Below are positions 5,331-6,288 of a stretch of DNA of 6,288 nucleotides, piece by piece. Every line of letters begins with the position of its first letter. Position 1 is the stretch's first letter. The translations under genes were made by a program, and so were the position numbers. A model generated the notes under the pieces. The model searched no databases and had not been told where the DNA came from. It saw only the letters and a program-made list of their open reading frames with translations. Origin of the DNA: Candidatus Manganitrophaceae bacterium (GTDB taxonomy: Bacteria > Nitrospirota > Nitrospiria > SBBL01 > Manganitrophaceae); contig SCUR01000057.1 in NCBI GenBank assembly GCA_004297235.1, forward strand, positions 1 through 6,288, in the 5' to 3' direction.

Positions 5331-5813
5331 ATGCCTACTTCCATTTATGAATTCAAAGCACGGACGATTGGCGGGGAGGAGATCTCGCTCGATCAATACA
5401 AGGGGAAAACCCTCTTGATCGTCAATACCGCCAGCGAGTGCGGCTACACCCCGCAATATGCGGGGCTCGAAGCGCTTTATAAAAAGTACCGGGATCGGGG
5501 ATTTGCGGTGCTCGGCTTTCCGTGTAACCAATTCGGCCGGCAGGAGCCGGGGACGGAGGCGCAGATTCAGGCGTTCTGCCAGAAGAATTACGGCGTCACC
5601 TTCCCGATGTTCGCCAAAGTCGATGTGAACGGCGACCGGGCGCATCCTCTCTTCGATTACCTGAAAAAATCGCTTCCGGGGATCCTCAACACCGAGCCGA
5701 TCAAGTGGAACTTCACGAAGTTTTTGGTCGATCGGAGCGGAAAGCCGATCGAACGCTTTGCCCCGGCCACCCCGCCGGAGTCGATCCAGAAAGCGGTCGA
5801 GAGCGTTCTTTAG
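5331..5813 (+). CDS. gpx: Glutathione peroxidase family thiol peroxidase
   Basis: A 160-residue cytosolic peroxidase with a thioredoxin fold, standard length, which reduces hydrogen peroxide and organic or lipid hydroperoxides. The catalytic tetrad is complete: Cys37 in 'NTASECGYTPQY', Gln71 in 'FPCNQFGRQEPG', and Trp126-Asn127 in 'KWNFTKFLVD'. The peroxidatic residue is an ordinary cysteine (TGC), not selenocysteine. Cys83 in 'AFCQKNYGVTFP' matches the resolving cysteine of the thioredoxin-dependent 2-Cys members (as in yeast Gpx3), so thioredoxin is the likelier reductant than glutathione. The start is set by GAGGAG 7 nt upstream. It has its own promoter and is followed after 58 nt by the LOG-like gene, possibly in one transcript. 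Family assignment is certain; the reductant is inferred. Confidence 0.96.
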   Translation: MPTSIYEFKARTIGGEEISLDQYKGKTLLIVNTASECGYTPQYAGLEALYKKYRDRGFAVLGFPCNQFGRQEPGTEAQIQAFCQKNYGVTFPMFAKVDVNGDRAHPLFDYLKKSLPGILNTEPIKWNFTKFLVDRSGKPIERFAPATPPESIQKAVESVL

Positions 5814-5871
5814 CCGGCTCCGGCCAAAATCGGAGAAGAGACGCGATGATGAAGGGGCGTTGAAAAAGCAT

Positions 5872-6288
5872 ATGAAGAAAATCGTCGGGGTGATGGGGCC
5901 GGGAGAACGGGCGCGGGAAGGACAGGTCCTCAGCGCCTATGAGCTCGGGCGGCTCATCGCGGAAGAAGGGTGGGTGACACTCACCGGGGGACGAAACGCC
6001 GGGGTGATGGATGCCGTCAGCCGCGGAGCGAAAGAGGCGGGGGGGCTGACGGTCGGCATTCTTCCGACACGCGATCAGAAGATGATTTCGGACGCCGTCG
6101 ACATTCCGATCATCACCGACATGGGGAGCGGGCGAAACAATATCAACGTTCTCACCAGCGATCTGATCATCGCCTGCGGGATGGGAACCGGCACCGCGTC
6201 CGAAGTCGCCCTCGCGCTCAAAGCGCATAAACCGGTGATCCTGATGACCGAGAACGAGGACGGCAAGCGCTTCTTCAAGGGACTGAAG
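5872..6288 (+). CDS. LOG/TIGR00725-type protein (molybdenum-cofactor-carrier-like), N-terminal part
   Basis: The first 139 codons of a gene that runs off the window. The N-terminus 'MKKIVGVMGPGE' begins a Rossmann-like fold; 'LTGGRNAGVMDAVSRGAKEAG' (39-58, here shown in part) and 'VGILP' follow the LOG/SLOG pattern, 'DIPIITDMGSGRNN' carries the conserved arginine, and 'CGMGTGTASEVALAL' is a variant of the GGxGTxxE nucleotide/phosphate loop with Met replacing the second Gly. This is the pattern of TIGR00725 and molybdenum-cofactor-carrier-like proteins; cytokinin-activating LOG phosphoribohydrolases are relatives but normally carry PGGxGTxxE. The ATG at 5872 lacks a close Shine-Dalgarno (AAGGGG at 5852-5857 is 14 nt away); an in-frame TTG at 5860 is an alternative. 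A five-codon ORF (ATG 5846, TGA 5861-5863) lies just before it. Substrate unknown. Confidence 0.8.
   Translation, partial: MKKIVGVMGPGERAREGQVLSAYELGRLIAEEGWVTLTGGRNAGVMDAVSRGAKEAGGLTVGILPTRDQKMISDAVDIPIITDMGSGRNNINVLTSDLIIACGMGTGTASEVALALKAHKPVILMTENEDGKRFFKGLK

Noticed and set aside
5813..5824. GCCGG-CT-CCGGC inverted repeat after the Gpx stop as a terminator
   Set aside because: The loop allows only about 4 bp of pairing and AAAATCGG, not a T run, follows it.
5713..6228. Minus-strand open frame of 171 codons over the Gpx and LOG-like genes
   Set aside because: It crosses two well-supported + strand genes and has no family resemblance.

Overview
The window is GC-rich, densely coding bacterial chromosome, and every supported gene lies on the + strand. 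Both ends cut through a gene. It carries no rRNA, tRNA, CRISPR array, insertion sequence or phage gene that I can recognise. Protein wording (the NmrA/HSCARG tail, the HAD-HerA fusion, the 'VHYDLHVWLFKDNPAG' lipoprotein) reminds me of Nitrospirota or a related environmental Gram-negative lineage. The lipoprotein signal and a thiol-peroxidase-type Gpx fit a diderm, but the phylum guess is weak.

Layout: (1) bases 3-350, the C-terminal end of an NmrA/HSCARG-like NAD(P)-binding regulator; (2) 351-512, a spacer with two GC-rich hairpins, one with a perfect 10-bp stem; (3) 513-833, a guanidinium exporter of the SMR family (Gdx/SugE) with all its substrate-site residues; (4) 929-2641, a 570-residue fusion of a HAD-IIB phosphatase, a HerA-like P-loop ATPase and a C-terminal domain I cannot name; (5) 2682-3848, a glutaryl-CoA dehydrogenase with a very strong Shine-Dalgarno; (6) 3953-4351, a YjbQ/UPF0047 protein whose last third is missing, joined in another frame to (7) the tail of an unrelated membrane protein at about 4231-4461, which itself has an internal stop; (8) 4572-5195, a lipoprotein of an uncharacterised conserved family; (9) 5331-5813, a glutathione-peroxidase-family thiol peroxidase with a good sigma70-type promoter; (10) 5872 to the end, the start of a LOG/TIGR00725-type (molybdenum-cofactor-carrier-like) protein.

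The genes look like a run of housekeeping and stress functions rather than one pathway. Only the pairs 929-2641/2682-3848 (40-nt gap) and 5331-5813/5872-end (58-nt gap) are close enough to suggest co-transcription; the other genes have their own candidate promoters or hairpins between them. The two parts most worth attention are the phosphatase-ATPase fusion, whose chemistry and substrate are unknown, and the 4.2-4.46 kb scar, where two unrelated gene fragments meet and which looks like a deletion junction. I did not find a clear multi-gene novel system.
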